Made by a program: the position numbers and the translations under genes. Below, one piece after another: positions 43,383 through 51,455 of a stretch of 64,000 nucleotides of DNA (positions are counted from its first letter, which is position 1; the number at the start of each line of letters is the position of its first letter). Below the pieces are notes generated by a model, which saw nothing but the letters and a program-made list of their open reading frames with translations, had not been told where the DNA came from and made no database searches. The stretch is from Streptomyces zingiberis (GTDB taxonomy: Bacteria > Actinomycetota > Actinomycetes > Streptomycetales > Streptomycetaceae). The DNA lies in the NCBI RefSeq assembly GCF_012034935.1, contig NZ_JAATEN010000010.1:124001-188000 (forward strand), read 5' to 3'.

Positions 43383-45212
43383 GTGAAGGGGGCCCGGGTG
43401 GGGTGGGGTGCCGCGCTGATGCGGGGTGTCGCCGGTGTGCCCGCGTGGCAGCGGCGGAGCGCGCTGGCGGTTTGCGCTCTGGCGTTAGCCGCCGTGGCAC
43501 TGCGCGTGACGGTGGAGCGGGACGCCATCGTGGACGCGACGCAGTTCAGCGTGGCGTTCTTCGCGACGATCCTGACCGGCGAGGCCGTCATCTTCGCCAT
43601 CTCGTTCAACGCGGCCAGCGGCTGGCCGTCGCTGCGGGAGATCGACACCCACATCGCCTTCCGGGAGTGGGTGGTCATCGGCTGGCTGGCCTCGGTGTTC
43701 ACCGTGGTCGGCCTGCTCGGGGGCAGCGACACCACGGCCTTCTACGGGGCACTGCTCTTCCTCCTCGCGGATGTGTTCGGGATCTTCTCCTTCGTCCGCC
43801 TGTTCGGCCTGGCGAGCGCCGGGGGCCGGAAGCGGCTGCTGCTCCGCACCCTGCGACGCTCCCTGGAGCGGCTGCCCACCGAGCCGGAGCGGGTACAGGA
43901 GAGGCTGCGGGACGACCCGGTCGTCTCCGCGTATCTCGCGGCCGTGGACCAGGCGGTCGGCAGACGGGACACGGGCGCGGCCCGGGACCTGGTCGACGAA
44001 CTGACCGGCGCGGCGCAGGGGCACGCGCCCCTCGGTGGAGCCGCCGCCCTGCACGTGGATGTGATCCACCGCCTCGCCCGCACGTCCCTGATGGGCGGCA
44101 TGGACGCGGTGGTGGCCGCGGAGGGTATCGAATCCCTTGTCGACTCGCTCCTCACCATCGTGGCCAGAACCACTCCGGCGGAACCCACCACCGAAGCCGA
44201 GCTGATCGCCGTCGAGGACGCGGCGGTGGCGCTCGGCCGGACCAGCCGCTATCTGGCCTGGCTGGCCGGTACGGCGCTCACCCTGTCCGTCCGCCGGGTC
44301 GCCGACGCGGGCTCCGCGCGCGAGCTGGTGGCCGTCACCACCCGGTGCCGGGACCGGATCCTGCGCGAGGTGGACCCCGACCCTCAGTCGGCGGCGCCCG
44401 AGGAACTGCGCACCCCGCTCACCACACCGACGGCCGTGCTGGCCTGGGTCGGCGGCTTCACCCAGTACCACGGCTCCCACCAGGCCGCCGCCTTCTACCC
44501 CACCCACGAACTCCTCGCCGGACGCAAGTTCATGGGCAACTACTGGGACGGCGCCTCCGTCCTCACCGCCCTGCGCCAGGCCCTCTACGGCCGGGACGCC
44601 GGCGGACGCGCCACCGGCCCCGCCGCCGAGGCGTCCCGGCGCGCCTTCGGCTCCGTCGCGGAGTTCGACCGCTTCTGGACCCTGGCGTCCGTCGGCGCCA
44701 TCGCCACCCTGCGCCACACCGGTCTGCCCCACCCACCCGCGCTGATCAGACCGGAGTTCACCCCCGACCCGCAGCTCCTCGGCGCGTACCTGCGGACGTT
44801 CGGCTCCCACCGGTGGTTCTCGGATGCCGAGCAGGCGCGGTCGCTGCTGGCCTCCGTCATGTCCCGGAAGCCCGCGACGGACGGGGCCTGGGGGCGCGTC
44901 CGGGCGGCCGGTCTGCGCAGCGCCGTCCGCACGCCCGTCCCCGAGGTGGAGCCGCACCACCGGCCCGCCGCGATGGTGCTGGCCGTCGCCGCCCGGCTCG
45001 CGCCGCTCAGCGACGGCGAGCCGGACCGCCAGCTCCGCCTGTTCCTCGACGGGCTCCCGCAGCCGGTGATCGAGGCCACCGCCCGGCTGGCGGCGAGGGC
45101 CCTGCCCGGAGGAGAGTCCGGGGACGGGACACCCGCCGACCCGAGGGGCGCCGTCATCACCGGCCTCCAGGTCATGCGGCTGGTCGGCAACCGGTCCGGG
45201 AGCCTCGGATGA
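43383..45212 (+). CDS. Membrane protein of unknown family with large cytoplasmic domain; TTA codon
   Basis: A 609-residue protein from GTG 43383, with a purine-rich gaagga upstream. There are four predicted membrane helices (about 26-41, 56-74, 96-113 and 119-141) and then about 460 mostly helical, soluble residues. The soluble part includes GGFTQYHGSHQAAAFYPTHE and GRKFMGNYWDG, with many Arg-Leu heptad-like stretches. Leu35 is TTA (43485-43487), suggesting bldA control. I do not recognise the family. The stop overlaps the ATG of the next gene (45209), so the two are translationally coupled. Confidence 0.82.
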   Translation: MKGARVGWGAALMRGVAGVPAWQRRSALAVCALALAAVALRVTVERDAIVDATQFSVAFFATILTGEAVIFAISFNAASGWPSLREIDTHIAFREWVVIGWLASVFTVVGLLGGSDTTAFYGALLFLLADVFGIFSFVRLFGLASAGGRKRLLLRTLRRSLERLPTEPERVQERLRDDPVVSAYLAAVDQAVGRRDTGAARDLVDELTGAAQGHAPLGGAAALHVDVIHRLARTSLMGGMDAVVAAEGIESLVDSLLTIVARTTPAEPTTEAELIAVEDAAVALGRTSRYLAWLAGTALTLSVRRVADAGSARELVAVTTRCRDRILREVDPDPQSAAPEELRTPLTTPTAVLAWVGGFTQYHGSHQAAAFYPTHELLAGRKFMGNYWDGASVLTALRQALYGRDAGGRATGPAAEASRRAFGSVAEFDRFWTLASVGAIATLRHTGLPHPPALIRPEFTPDPQLLGAYLRTFGSHRWFSDAEQARSLLASVMSRKPATDGAWGRVRAAGLRSAVRTPVPEVEPHHRPAAMVLAVAARLAPLSDGEPDRQLRLFLDGLPQPVIEATARLAARALPGGESGDGTPADPRGAVITGLQVMRLVGNRSGSLG

Positions 45213-45763
45213 GCCGGCCGCTGCCGCCCGGCGCGGAGAGCTGGCCGGACCTCCTCCGGGCCCTGCCGGATTCACCTGCCGAGGCCGTCGTGCTCGTCCA
45301 GTGCTCCCCGGGCTGGCTGCGCCCGGAGGCGACGGCGCCGCGCAACGAGATCGACGAGGCCGTGCTGATGGCCCAGCTCCGGCGGCCGGAGCTGCGGATC
45401 GACCGCTTCCTCCTGCACAGTCTGCCGATGGCGGGCGGTCAGGGAGGAGTGGACGCGCCCACCGCCGCCCGGCTCGCGGAGGTCCACCAGGACTGGCTGT
45501 ACCGCATATCCGCCGCCACGGCGCTGCTCTGCCCGGAGGGCCGGGCGGAGCCGCGGGTGCATCGCATCATCGTGCAGGGTGATCAGCCGTCGGTGGGGAT
45601 CCCCGATATGGTCGCGGTGCGCGAGGAGGGCGCCTGGTCCCTCCCGGCCGCCGCCGACGCGCTCGCCTTGCTGGACCGCGACGGCGCGACCACACCACTG
45701 AGCCGATACGACGTCAACCTGGACGGGCCCTTCGGTGACGCCGACCCGTCCGTCCACCTCTGA
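45209..45763 (+). CDS. Unknown partner protein of the upstream membrane protein
   Basis: A 184-residue soluble protein starting MSRPLPPGAESWPDLLRALP with an ATGA overlap. It has an alpha/beta character (AEAVVLVQCSPGWLRPEATA, RIDRFLLHSLPMAGGQGG, VHRIIVQGDQPSVGIPD) and ends in an acidic tail. No motif is recognised. Tight coupling to the preceding gene implies the same process or complex. Confidence 0.8.
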   Translation: MSRPLPPGAESWPDLLRALPDSPAEAVVLVQCSPGWLRPEATAPRNEIDEAVLMAQLRRPELRIDRFLLHSLPMAGGQGGVDAPTAARLAEVHQDWLYRISAATALLCPEGRAEPRVHRIIVQGDQPSVGIPDMVAVREEGAWSLPAAADALALLDRDGATTPLSRYDVNLDGPFGDADPSVHL

Positions 45764-45805
45764 CCATCCCCCTACCACCGCTACCACCGCTGAGGAGCGA
45801 AACCG

Positions 45806-46312
45806 TTGTCCGACAACAGCGCACAGGACGACCGGAAGTTCCTGGAGCAGGCGATCGACGTCTCCCGTCACGCCTTGGAGGACGAGGGCAAGACGCCGTT
45901 CGGCGCTCTGGTCGTCATCGGCGGCGAGGTGGTGGGCGTGGGCACCAGCTCGGTGGTCGAGCGGCGCGACCCGACCGCCCACGCCGAGGTGATGGCCCTC
46001 CGCGCGGCGGGTGAGGCAACCGGCGGGCACCTCTTCGAGAACGGCACGATGTATTCGAGCAGCGAGCCCTGCCCGATGTGCCTGACAGCCTGCTACTGGG
46101 CCCGTGTTCCCCGTCTGGTCTACGCCGCCACCAGTCACGACGTCGCCACCTACGGCTTCGAGGACCTTCAGTTCTACCGCCAGCTCGCCCGCCCGAACGC
46201 GGACCGCACCCTCCTGGCGGAGGCGACCGTCCCCGGTCTCCGGGCGGAGGCGGCGTCGGTCCTCCGCCAGTGGGCGGAACAGCTCCCGGTCGAGGTGGAA
46301 CCGAAGTTCTGA
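45806..46312 (+). CDS. Cytidine/guanine deaminase family protein, TTG start
   Basis: A 168-residue zinc deaminase from TTG 45806, with gaggag eleven bases upstream; no ATG/GTG alternative keeps the full domain. Zinc and catalytic residues are complete: His59-Ala-Glu61 (DPTAHAEVM) and Cys89/Cys92 (EPCPMC). TPFGALVVIGG and YAATSHDVATYGFEDLQFY resemble guanine deaminases and related nucleoside/base deaminases of Streptomyces. Probably involved in purine or pyrimidine salvage. It follows the unknown operon by about 40 bases. Confidence 0.92.
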   Translation: MSDNSAQDDRKFLEQAIDVSRHALEDEGKTPFGALVVIGGEVVGVGTSSVVERRDPTAHAEVMALRAAGEATGGHLFENGTMYSSSEPCPMCLTACYWARVPRLVYAATSHDVATYGFEDLQFYRQLARPNADRTLLAEATVPGLRAEAASVLRQWAEQLPVEVEPKF

Positions 46313-46352
46313 GCCGGAGGGCTCGCCGCCGTGGCGGTACGAGGGGAGCCGG

Positions 46353-46568
46353 TCAGCGGCCGAGACCCTCACTTCGCACGGCGGCGACGAACGCGCCCCA
46401 GCCGGCCGACGGGAAGGCGAGGGCCGGGCCGCCCGGCCTCTTCGAGTCGCGGACGAGTATCGCGGGACCGGTGGTGGCACACTCCAGGCACTCGCCGCCA
46501 GCCCCGTTGCTGTAGCTGCTCTTACGCCAGCGGAGAGCCGGGGACGTGGACTCGGACGCAGTGTTCAT
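46353..46568 (-). CDS. DUF397 small protein, partner of the XRE regulator
   Basis: 71 residues, starting MNTASESTSPALRWRKSSYS, with ggaggag upstream. WRKSSYSNGAGGECLECATT, ILVRDSKRPGGPAL and FVAAVR are the DUF397 signature. Its ATG overlaps the stop of the XRE gene (ATGA at 46565-46568). Such pairs are widespread in Streptomyces (WhiJ/BldB-type and Scr1/Scr2-type), where the small protein antagonises the XRE regulator. Confidence 0.95.
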   Translation of the reverse strand: MNTASESTSPALRWRKSSYSNGAGGECLECATTGPAILVRDSKRPGGPALAFPSAGWGAFVAAVRSEGLGR

Positions 46569-47413
46569 CGGGACAACTCCTCCAGTACGCCTTTGATCAG
46601 GTCGGCCGAGCGAGACGGGCTCAACGCGAGGGCCCGTAGGTTGTCGTACGCCTTCGTGTACTTCTTCACGTCGTCCACCGTTTCGAGGTAGACCGCGTCC
46701 GTCAGCCCGTCCCGGTACACCACGTCGGGGTCCTCCTGCTCGGGAAAACCGAGAATGGAGAAGGCTCCCGTCGCCGGATAGGTCCCGGCGTCGAACGGCA
46801 GAACCTGGAGGGTGACATTCTTCAACGCGCCCGCAGCCAGCATATGTTCGAGCTGTGCGATCGTCACCTGCCGGTTGCCGATCACGTGACGCAGGACGCT
46901 CTCGTGCACGATGGCCCACAGGTCTGGAGGATTCTCGCGAGTCAGGATGGACTGCCGTTGCATCCTGACGTCCACTGCACGCTGAAGGTCATCTCCGGTG
47001 AGTTGATCGATGATCCGGTGCAGTTCGGCCGCGTACGCGGGCGTCTGTAGGAGCCCAGGTACGACCTCGCACTGGTACTGGCGCAGGCTGGACGCCTCTT
47101 GCTCCAGGCCGACGTACACGGAGAACCACTGCGGTACGGCGCTGCCATGGGTGTGCCACCACCCCCGCGTCTTGCTGTCCTTGGCGAGTTGCTTGAGGAA
47201 GTCGCGCAGCTCATCGGAGGTGTCGTAGAAGCGGCACAGGGCGTCGACATCGGAAGGCTGTACGCGGCCGCTCCCCGTCTCCAGCCGGTTGACCTTCGAC
47301 CCACTCCAGTCCAGAGCCGTGCCCACCTGCTGGCACGTGAGCTTGTTCTCCTCGCGCAGTTTCTTCAGCTCGATCGCCAGCCTGCGACGCCGTGCCGTTG
47401 GTGATCCCGCCAT
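46565..47413 (-). CDS. XRE family regulator with DUF5753 (WhiJ/Scr1-like)
   Basis: A 282-residue protein starting MAGSPTARRRRLAIELKKLR, with gaggagggg upstream; the extra 15 codons to 47458 are not needed. The N-terminal XRE HTH (about 9-65) has KLTCQQVGTALDWSGSKVNR and LETG. The C-terminal DUF5753 domain (about 95-275) contains the VGLEQEASSLRQYQCEVVPG, LLQTPAYA and HVIGNR regions. It forms a coupled unit with the DUF397 gene. The ATPase gene at 47593 is divergent. Members affect sporulation and antibiotic production. Confidence 0.95.
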   Translation of the reverse strand: MAGSPTARRRRLAIELKKLREENKLTCQQVGTALDWSGSKVNRLETGSGRVQPSDVDALCRFYDTSDELRDFLKQLAKDSKTRGWWHTHGSAVPQWFSVYVGLEQEASSLRQYQCEVVPGLLQTPAYAAELHRIIDQLTGDDLQRAVDVRMQRQSILTRENPPDLWAIVHESVLRHVIGNRQVTIAQLEHMLAAGALKNVTLQVLPFDAGTYPATGAFSILGFPEQEDPDVVYRDGLTDAVYLETVDDVKKYTKAYDNLRALALSPSRSADLIKGVLEELSR

Positions 47414-47592
47414 CCCGTCCCCTCCTCGTCTTGAGCGTGAGCCTTCCACCCACGGCAAGCCGAAGGCCAGTTGTGGTCACTCGATGGAGGGAAACCCGGC
47501 GTGCACATTGCATGTCCGGATATGCCGACTGCCATGCTCCTCATCGAGCGGCGCTCCGGCTCGGTGCGCACTCCCCAGATCCGAAGAGGGTG

Positions 47593-48261
47593 ATGGATAT
47601 GAGCGGTGGCCTCTGCACGACCGCGAACAGCTGGCGACTGGACTTCCTGGCCGAGCCTGCCGAGGTGCCGGCCCTGCGACGGCTCATCCGACTACAACTT
47701 GCGGCGTGGGGCCTGCCGGAGCGGGCTGACATCGGGGAACTCTGCGTCAGCGAATTGGTCTCCAACGTCATCAAGCACGTGGGGCCAGGGACCCCCACTA
47801 CCCTCGCGGTCGCCATGACGGGTGGTCGCCTCCGCATCGCCGTACGAGACCCGGCGGACGGGGCCCTTCCCGTGCTCGCGGATGCCAACAACGAGGCCGA
47901 GTCGGGCCGGGGGCTGGCTTTGGTGGCCGCGTTGGTCGACCGGTGGGGCGTCGAGCCGGATCCGTCGGGAAAGACGACTTGGTGCGAAGTGAGTACGGGG
48001 ACTGCCGTTCCCCCGTGCCGTCGCGGCGGTCGACGAACTGACCGAGCGGAAGCCGTACTCCTCCTCTACGGGGCTGGCAGCCTGCCGGGCGCAGAGGGTG
48101 CGTCCCCCTTGGCGACCAGGGTGGCGGAGGAGTCCGCGATCAGCCTGATCGCGGATCTCCTCCATTGGCTCCGGGGAAACGGCTGGGATTCCGATGATGT
48201 AATCGACCGGGCCCAGACGCGATTCGAGGCAACGCTTGAAAGAGCCTCGGCCGCTTGCTGA
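47593..48261 (+). CDS. HATPase-type (anti-sigma-like) ATP-binding protein with in-frame C-terminal extension
   Basis: 222 residues from ATG 47593 (agaggg just upstream; ATG 47599 also possible). Residues about 15-140 are a serine-kinase-type HATPase_c_2 domain: LCVSELVSNVIKHVG (N box), LRIAVRDPADG and ESGRGLALVAALVDRWG. Stand-alone members normally end soon after. Here ~80 more residues follow, ending AISLIADLLHWLRGNGWDSD then DVIDRAQTRFEATLE. That end resembles a separate small Streptomyces protein often encoded near XRE/DUF397 loci. A GTG at 48121 could start that part alone. It may be a fusion, or an in-frame pair. Confidence 0.85.
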   Translation: MDMSGGLCTTANSWRLDFLAEPAEVPALRRLIRLQLAAWGLPERADIGELCVSELVSNVIKHVGPGTPTTLAVAMTGGRLRIAVRDPADGALPVLADANNEAESGRGLALVAALVDRWGVEPDPSGKTTWCEVSTGTAVPPCRRGGRRTDRAEAVLLLYGAGSLPGAEGASPLATRVAEESAISLIADLLHWLRGNGWDSDDVIDRAQTRFEATLERASAAC

Positions 48262-48272
48262 AAGCTATGCCG

Positions 48273-49412
48273 TCAACCGCTGGTCGGTTGGCTCGGGAGG
48301 GGTTGGGTAACGATCCCTTCATGGACGGCCATCGGAGATCCCGACCAGCCGTCAAGCGTCTTCCACACCGATGCCACGCCGTGAGTCTCAAGGTATTCGG
48401 CGAAGACCCCGACGTCTTCCGTGAAGAGGGCTAGCAAGTGGGGCTTGCTTCCCGCTTCCCCGTAAAGAAAGTGGCGGTACTCGAAGAGTTGTGCCAGCGC
48501 TTCTCTGGCGGCCTTGGTTGGGTTTCCCCGCCTCACGACCTTGGCTTCGACTAGCCATTCGCTCGAACCTCGCCGCAGTACGAGATCGCGCGGGTGCATA
48601 CCTTCCGTGATGGGGGTGAACCCGCGTTCCGCTATGTAGGGTCCGAACTCGCTGATCAGCGTCTCGTGTCTACGTTCTCGGGTCTGGTGCTTTTCCGAAA
48701 CCTTGGCGATGTAATCGCCATCATTCTTCGGTCGAAAGTTCTCCAGAAGGTCCCCCTGCTGATCTACTATTTCCTTGTGGCCGCCCTGGTACTCGACTTC
48801 AAGCTGAGTTCCGTCGGTTGGCGGGTCCCAGTACCAAAGGCTCTTCTCGACCGAAGCCGCGTACTGAAGAATTTCTGCCATGCTCCAGAGGTCGCGCCGG
48901 AGTGTGACTTCTGGCGGTAGGCTCTTTATGAGGTAGCGACGCGCGGCCACATTGGCGGATTCGTAGGCGCGTGCCCGCCACCTTCGTTCCTTGAATTGCG
49001 GCTCATCGTGCCAGGATTTGATTATTTCTTGCGGGAGCTTCTTCCGCAAACGTTGAGCGTTGCGTTCAAGGCGTGCGCGTAGCTCTTCCCCCTTGTTGAG
49101 TTCATCCGTGAGTTGAGTGACGCCCTGTTGGAGAGTTAGGGTAACTGATTCCAAATCCGTAGAGAAAATGTAGGCAAGGTAAAGATCCTCTTTTGGGTTT
49201 CTTGTTACATCCGGATCAAAAACTCCGATCCAAGGCGTGGTGTTGGCGTAGCCCTGGCCGCCGTAACCGGCGATCTCCAACCCGGCTGGCACAACCGCTC
49301 TGAGTTCCTTATGTACTGATCGCAGGAGATCCTGCGCGAAAACGCCGGTTCGAGTGCCGTCTTTGCGGTCATAGGTGGCCGCGATCTGGACGAAGAGGTC
49401 ATGGAGGTCCAT
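48273..49412 (-). CDS. Putative solitary restriction endonuclease: DUF3578 (McrB-N-like) plus PD-(D/E)XK nuclease
   Basis: A 379-residue protein. The N-terminal ~180 residues (ANTTPWIGVFDPDVT, KEDLYLAYIFSTDL, VTLTLQQGVTQL) match the DUF3578/McrB N-terminal-like domain that reads modified DNA in some restriction systems. The C-terminal part has a nuclease pattern: Asp276 (HPRDLVLRRG), Glu289-x-Lys291 (WLVEAKVV), and a Q308-x-x-x-Y312 helix (AQLFEYRHFLY), as in RecB-like PD-(D/E)XK enzymes. No ATPase or methyltransferase is nearby. GC is visibly lower, about 52-60% in places, and codons such as ATA and CTA appear, so it is probably a recent acquisition. The start MDLHDLFVQIAATYDRK at 49412 is taken from the coding onset. 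Confidence 0.8.
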   Translation of the reverse strand: MDLHDLFVQIAATYDRKDGTRTGVFAQDLLRSVHKELRAVVPAGLEIAGYGGQGYANTTPWIGVFDPDVTRNPKEDLYLAYIFSTDLESVTLTLQQGVTQLTDELNKGEELRARLERNAQRLRKKLPQEIIKSWHDEPQFKERRWRARAYESANVAARRYLIKSLPPEVTLRRDLWSMAEILQYAASVEKSLWYWDPPTDGTQLEVEYQGGHKEIVDQQGDLLENFRPKNDGDYIAKVSEKHQTRERRHETLISEFGPYIAERGFTPITEGMHPRDLVLRRGSSEWLVEAKVVRRGNPTKAAREALAQLFEYRHFLYGEAGSKPHLLALFTEDVGVFAEYLETHGVASVWKTLDGWSGSPMAVHEGIVTQPLPSQPTSG

Positions 49413-49541
49413 GGCCAGACGCTACGTGCGCTGATCCCCGATCACCAGGGTGCGCGGAAGGGCTGGTTGGCGATCCGCGTAGTCACGACGGGGGTGGCCG
49501 CGAACGATCCTGCGGTCATCGGTGGGGCACGGTCACGGGGA

Positions 49542-50099
49542 TCACCGAGGTCGTAGAAGGTGGAGGGGAAGATGCTCGGTGTCCCTCGCAAGAACGAGCA
49601 CGCGACGGCGCCGCCCACCCGGCGGCGGGGTTGCCGTCGTCCGGGCCGAGAGAGTCCCTACGCGGACCAGAGATGACAGGCGACCTTGGCCTGTCGCGCG
49701 GCGGTCTGTCGCGACCTCGAACCACACCTCTTTCCCTGCCGCCACCGGCCTGCTTCCCCAACACGAGGCCAGGGCTTCGACCAGCAGCATTCCCCGGCCG
49801 TGTTCCTCGTCGGCGTCGCTGCGGTTGACCATGGGTGACTCGGGGCTCGTGTCCGTCACTTCGACGCGCAGGCGTTGTCCCGTCCAGCGGAGGACCACGG
49901 TGCAGGTGGCGCCGGTGTGGACGATCGCGTTGGTGATCACCTCGCTGGACATCAACTCGATGTCCCGTAGGGCGCGCTCGGACAAGGGCACGCCCCACCT
50001 CCGCACCACCGTGAGGATGCGCCGTCGTGCCCGTGACGGCGCGCCGAGGTCGGGGGCGACGCGGAAGCCGTATGGCGTGGGGAGGGGTGCGGGGCGCAT
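49542..50099 (-). CDS. HATPase-type (anti-sigma-like) ATP-binding protein
   Basis: 185 residues starting MRPAPLPTPYGFRV at 50099, with aaaggac nine bases upstream; a longer frame to 50219 is less likely. The HATPase_c_2 fold is clear: LMSSEVITNAIVHTGATCT (N box), LRVEVTDTSPE, and HGRGMLLVEALASCWG (G box). It probably acts as a serine kinase or anti-sigma partner in development. The basic C-terminal tail (~35 residues) is unusual. It is divergent from the XRE-TPR-like regulator. Confidence 0.88.
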   Translation of the reverse strand: MRPAPLPTPYGFRVAPDLGAPSRARRRILTVVRRWGVPLSERALRDIELMSSEVITNAIVHTGATCTVVLRWTGQRLRVEVTDTSPESPMVNRSDADEEHGRGMLLVEALASCWGSRPVAAGKEVWFEVATDRRATGQGRLSSLVRVGTLSARTTATPPPGGRRRRVLVLARDTEHLPLHLLRPR

Positions 50100-50272
50100 C
50101 GTGGCAACGTCCTTTCGGCACTTCGATTGACCGCCTGAGGGTGAGAACCCAGGGTGTACCTCCAAAAAGGTGCTCAACCAGGTCAGAATGGGGGCTTCCC
50201 CGGCGCATCCGTGTGGCACTGCGGGGCGCCAGCAGGGTCTTTCCGGTTGACGGCGATGCGGAAGGCGGCGTG

Positions 50273-51436
50273 ATGGCGGGCAAGCGGCATGGACTCGTCC
50301 AGCAGAGAGCGATGCGCGGTCTCACGCAGGAAGCCCTCGCCGAAATACTGGGCGTTGACCGTTCCACCGTCGTCCGCTGGGAGGCAGGGCGCTGCGATCC
50401 GCAACCCTGGATGCGGCCGCGCTTGGGACGTGCGCTCGGGGTGACCGCGTTCGAACTACAGAGGTTGTTGTCCTCGCCGTCTGGCGTTGTCCCTCCCGGC
50501 CACGCGCGGGCGATTTCCTCGCCGGCTCCGGGGGACGATGAGCCCGGCTCGTGCACCTCGCTGAGGGAGGATTTCGACAGACTTGTGCGGCGGTATGATC
50601 GACTGCCCTCCGCGAGTCTCCTCGTCGAAGCGGGTCAGCGACTCGGAAAGTTTGAACTTCTGGCGGGTGACGCGCGACGAGGTCGGATGCGACGGGAATT
50701 CCTCACCCTTCAGGCGGAGGCTGTCGCCTTTGTGGGGCAGTTGGTCTGGGACGCCTCGGAACGGCGGGATCACCAGACCGCCCGCTCGCTCTACACGAGG
50801 AGTCTTGACATCGCGCGTCACGTGGGGGACGGCGTGCTGGAAGGGCTGGCTCTGCTCCGGATGGGACATGTCGCCTTGTACGGAGTCCGCGACGCCCACG
50901 AAGGTCTGCGCTTGTCGCTTTCGGCGGCCCATGCTCCACGAGGGGCGAGCCACGCCCTATCTGCCGTGGCGCGGCTCCACGCGGGCGAGGCGCACGCGAT
51001 GCTGGGACAACCGGGTCAGTGTGACGAGGAGTTGGAGAAGGCCGACCGTCACCTTGCGCGGGTGGACGACTGGGACGCGGCCTTGGACCTGATCTCCCCT
51101 GGACAGCGGCACCGTCTCGCAGGGTCCTGCCACCTCTCCCTTGGACGGTACGAACTCGCGGTACGGGAGTTGGTCGACGCTGCCGCCGAGTTGCCCTCCC
51201 ATACGAAGTCTCGTTCCATCGTCCTCGGGAATCTCGCCCTGGCTCGGATCCGCCAGGGCGAGGTGGACGCTGGGACCGCCGCGTTGCGTACAGCGATCGA
51301 GGAGTTGGAAGGCACGCGCGGCGGCGGTGGGGTGAGCGTTGTGTTCGGGGCTGTGAGGGAATTGCGCCCCTGGTGTCGTATGCCCGAGGTGCAGGATGTG
51401 CACGATCGTCTGTTCGCCTTGATGGCGGGCCGGTAA
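50273..51436 (+). CDS. XRE family regulator with TPR-like C-terminal domain
   Basis: 387 residues from ATG 50273 (GTG 50270 possible; ggaagg upstream). The HTH (about 8-65) is VQQRAMRGLTQEALAEILGV then DRSTVVRWEAGRCDPQPW. The rest is an alpha-solenoid of repeated helical pairs (RSLYTRSLDIARHVGDGVLE, LHAGEAHAMLGQPGQCDEEL, CHLSLGRYELAVRELVDAAA), as in Streptomyces transcriptional regulators that bind peptides or small molecules. The divergent ATPase gene may be its target. The next gene begins 20 bases downstream. Confidence 0.9.
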   Translation: MAGKRHGLVQQRAMRGLTQEALAEILGVDRSTVVRWEAGRCDPQPWMRPRLGRALGVTAFELQRLLSSPSGVVPPGHARAISSPAPGDDEPGSCTSLREDFDRLVRRYDRLPSASLLVEAGQRLGKFELLAGDARRGRMRREFLTLQAEAVAFVGQLVWDASERRDHQTARSLYTRSLDIARHVGDGVLEGLALLRMGHVALYGVRDAHEGLRLSLSAAHAPRGASHALSAVARLHAGEAHAMLGQPGQCDEELEKADRHLARVDDWDAALDLISPGQRHRLAGSCHLSLGRYELAVRELVDAAAELPSHTKSRSIVLGNLALARIRQGEVDAGTAALRTAIEELEGTRGGGGVSVVFGAVRELRPWCRMPEVQDVHDRLFALMAGR

Positions 51437-51455
51437 GAGGGAGGGACGGAGGAGC

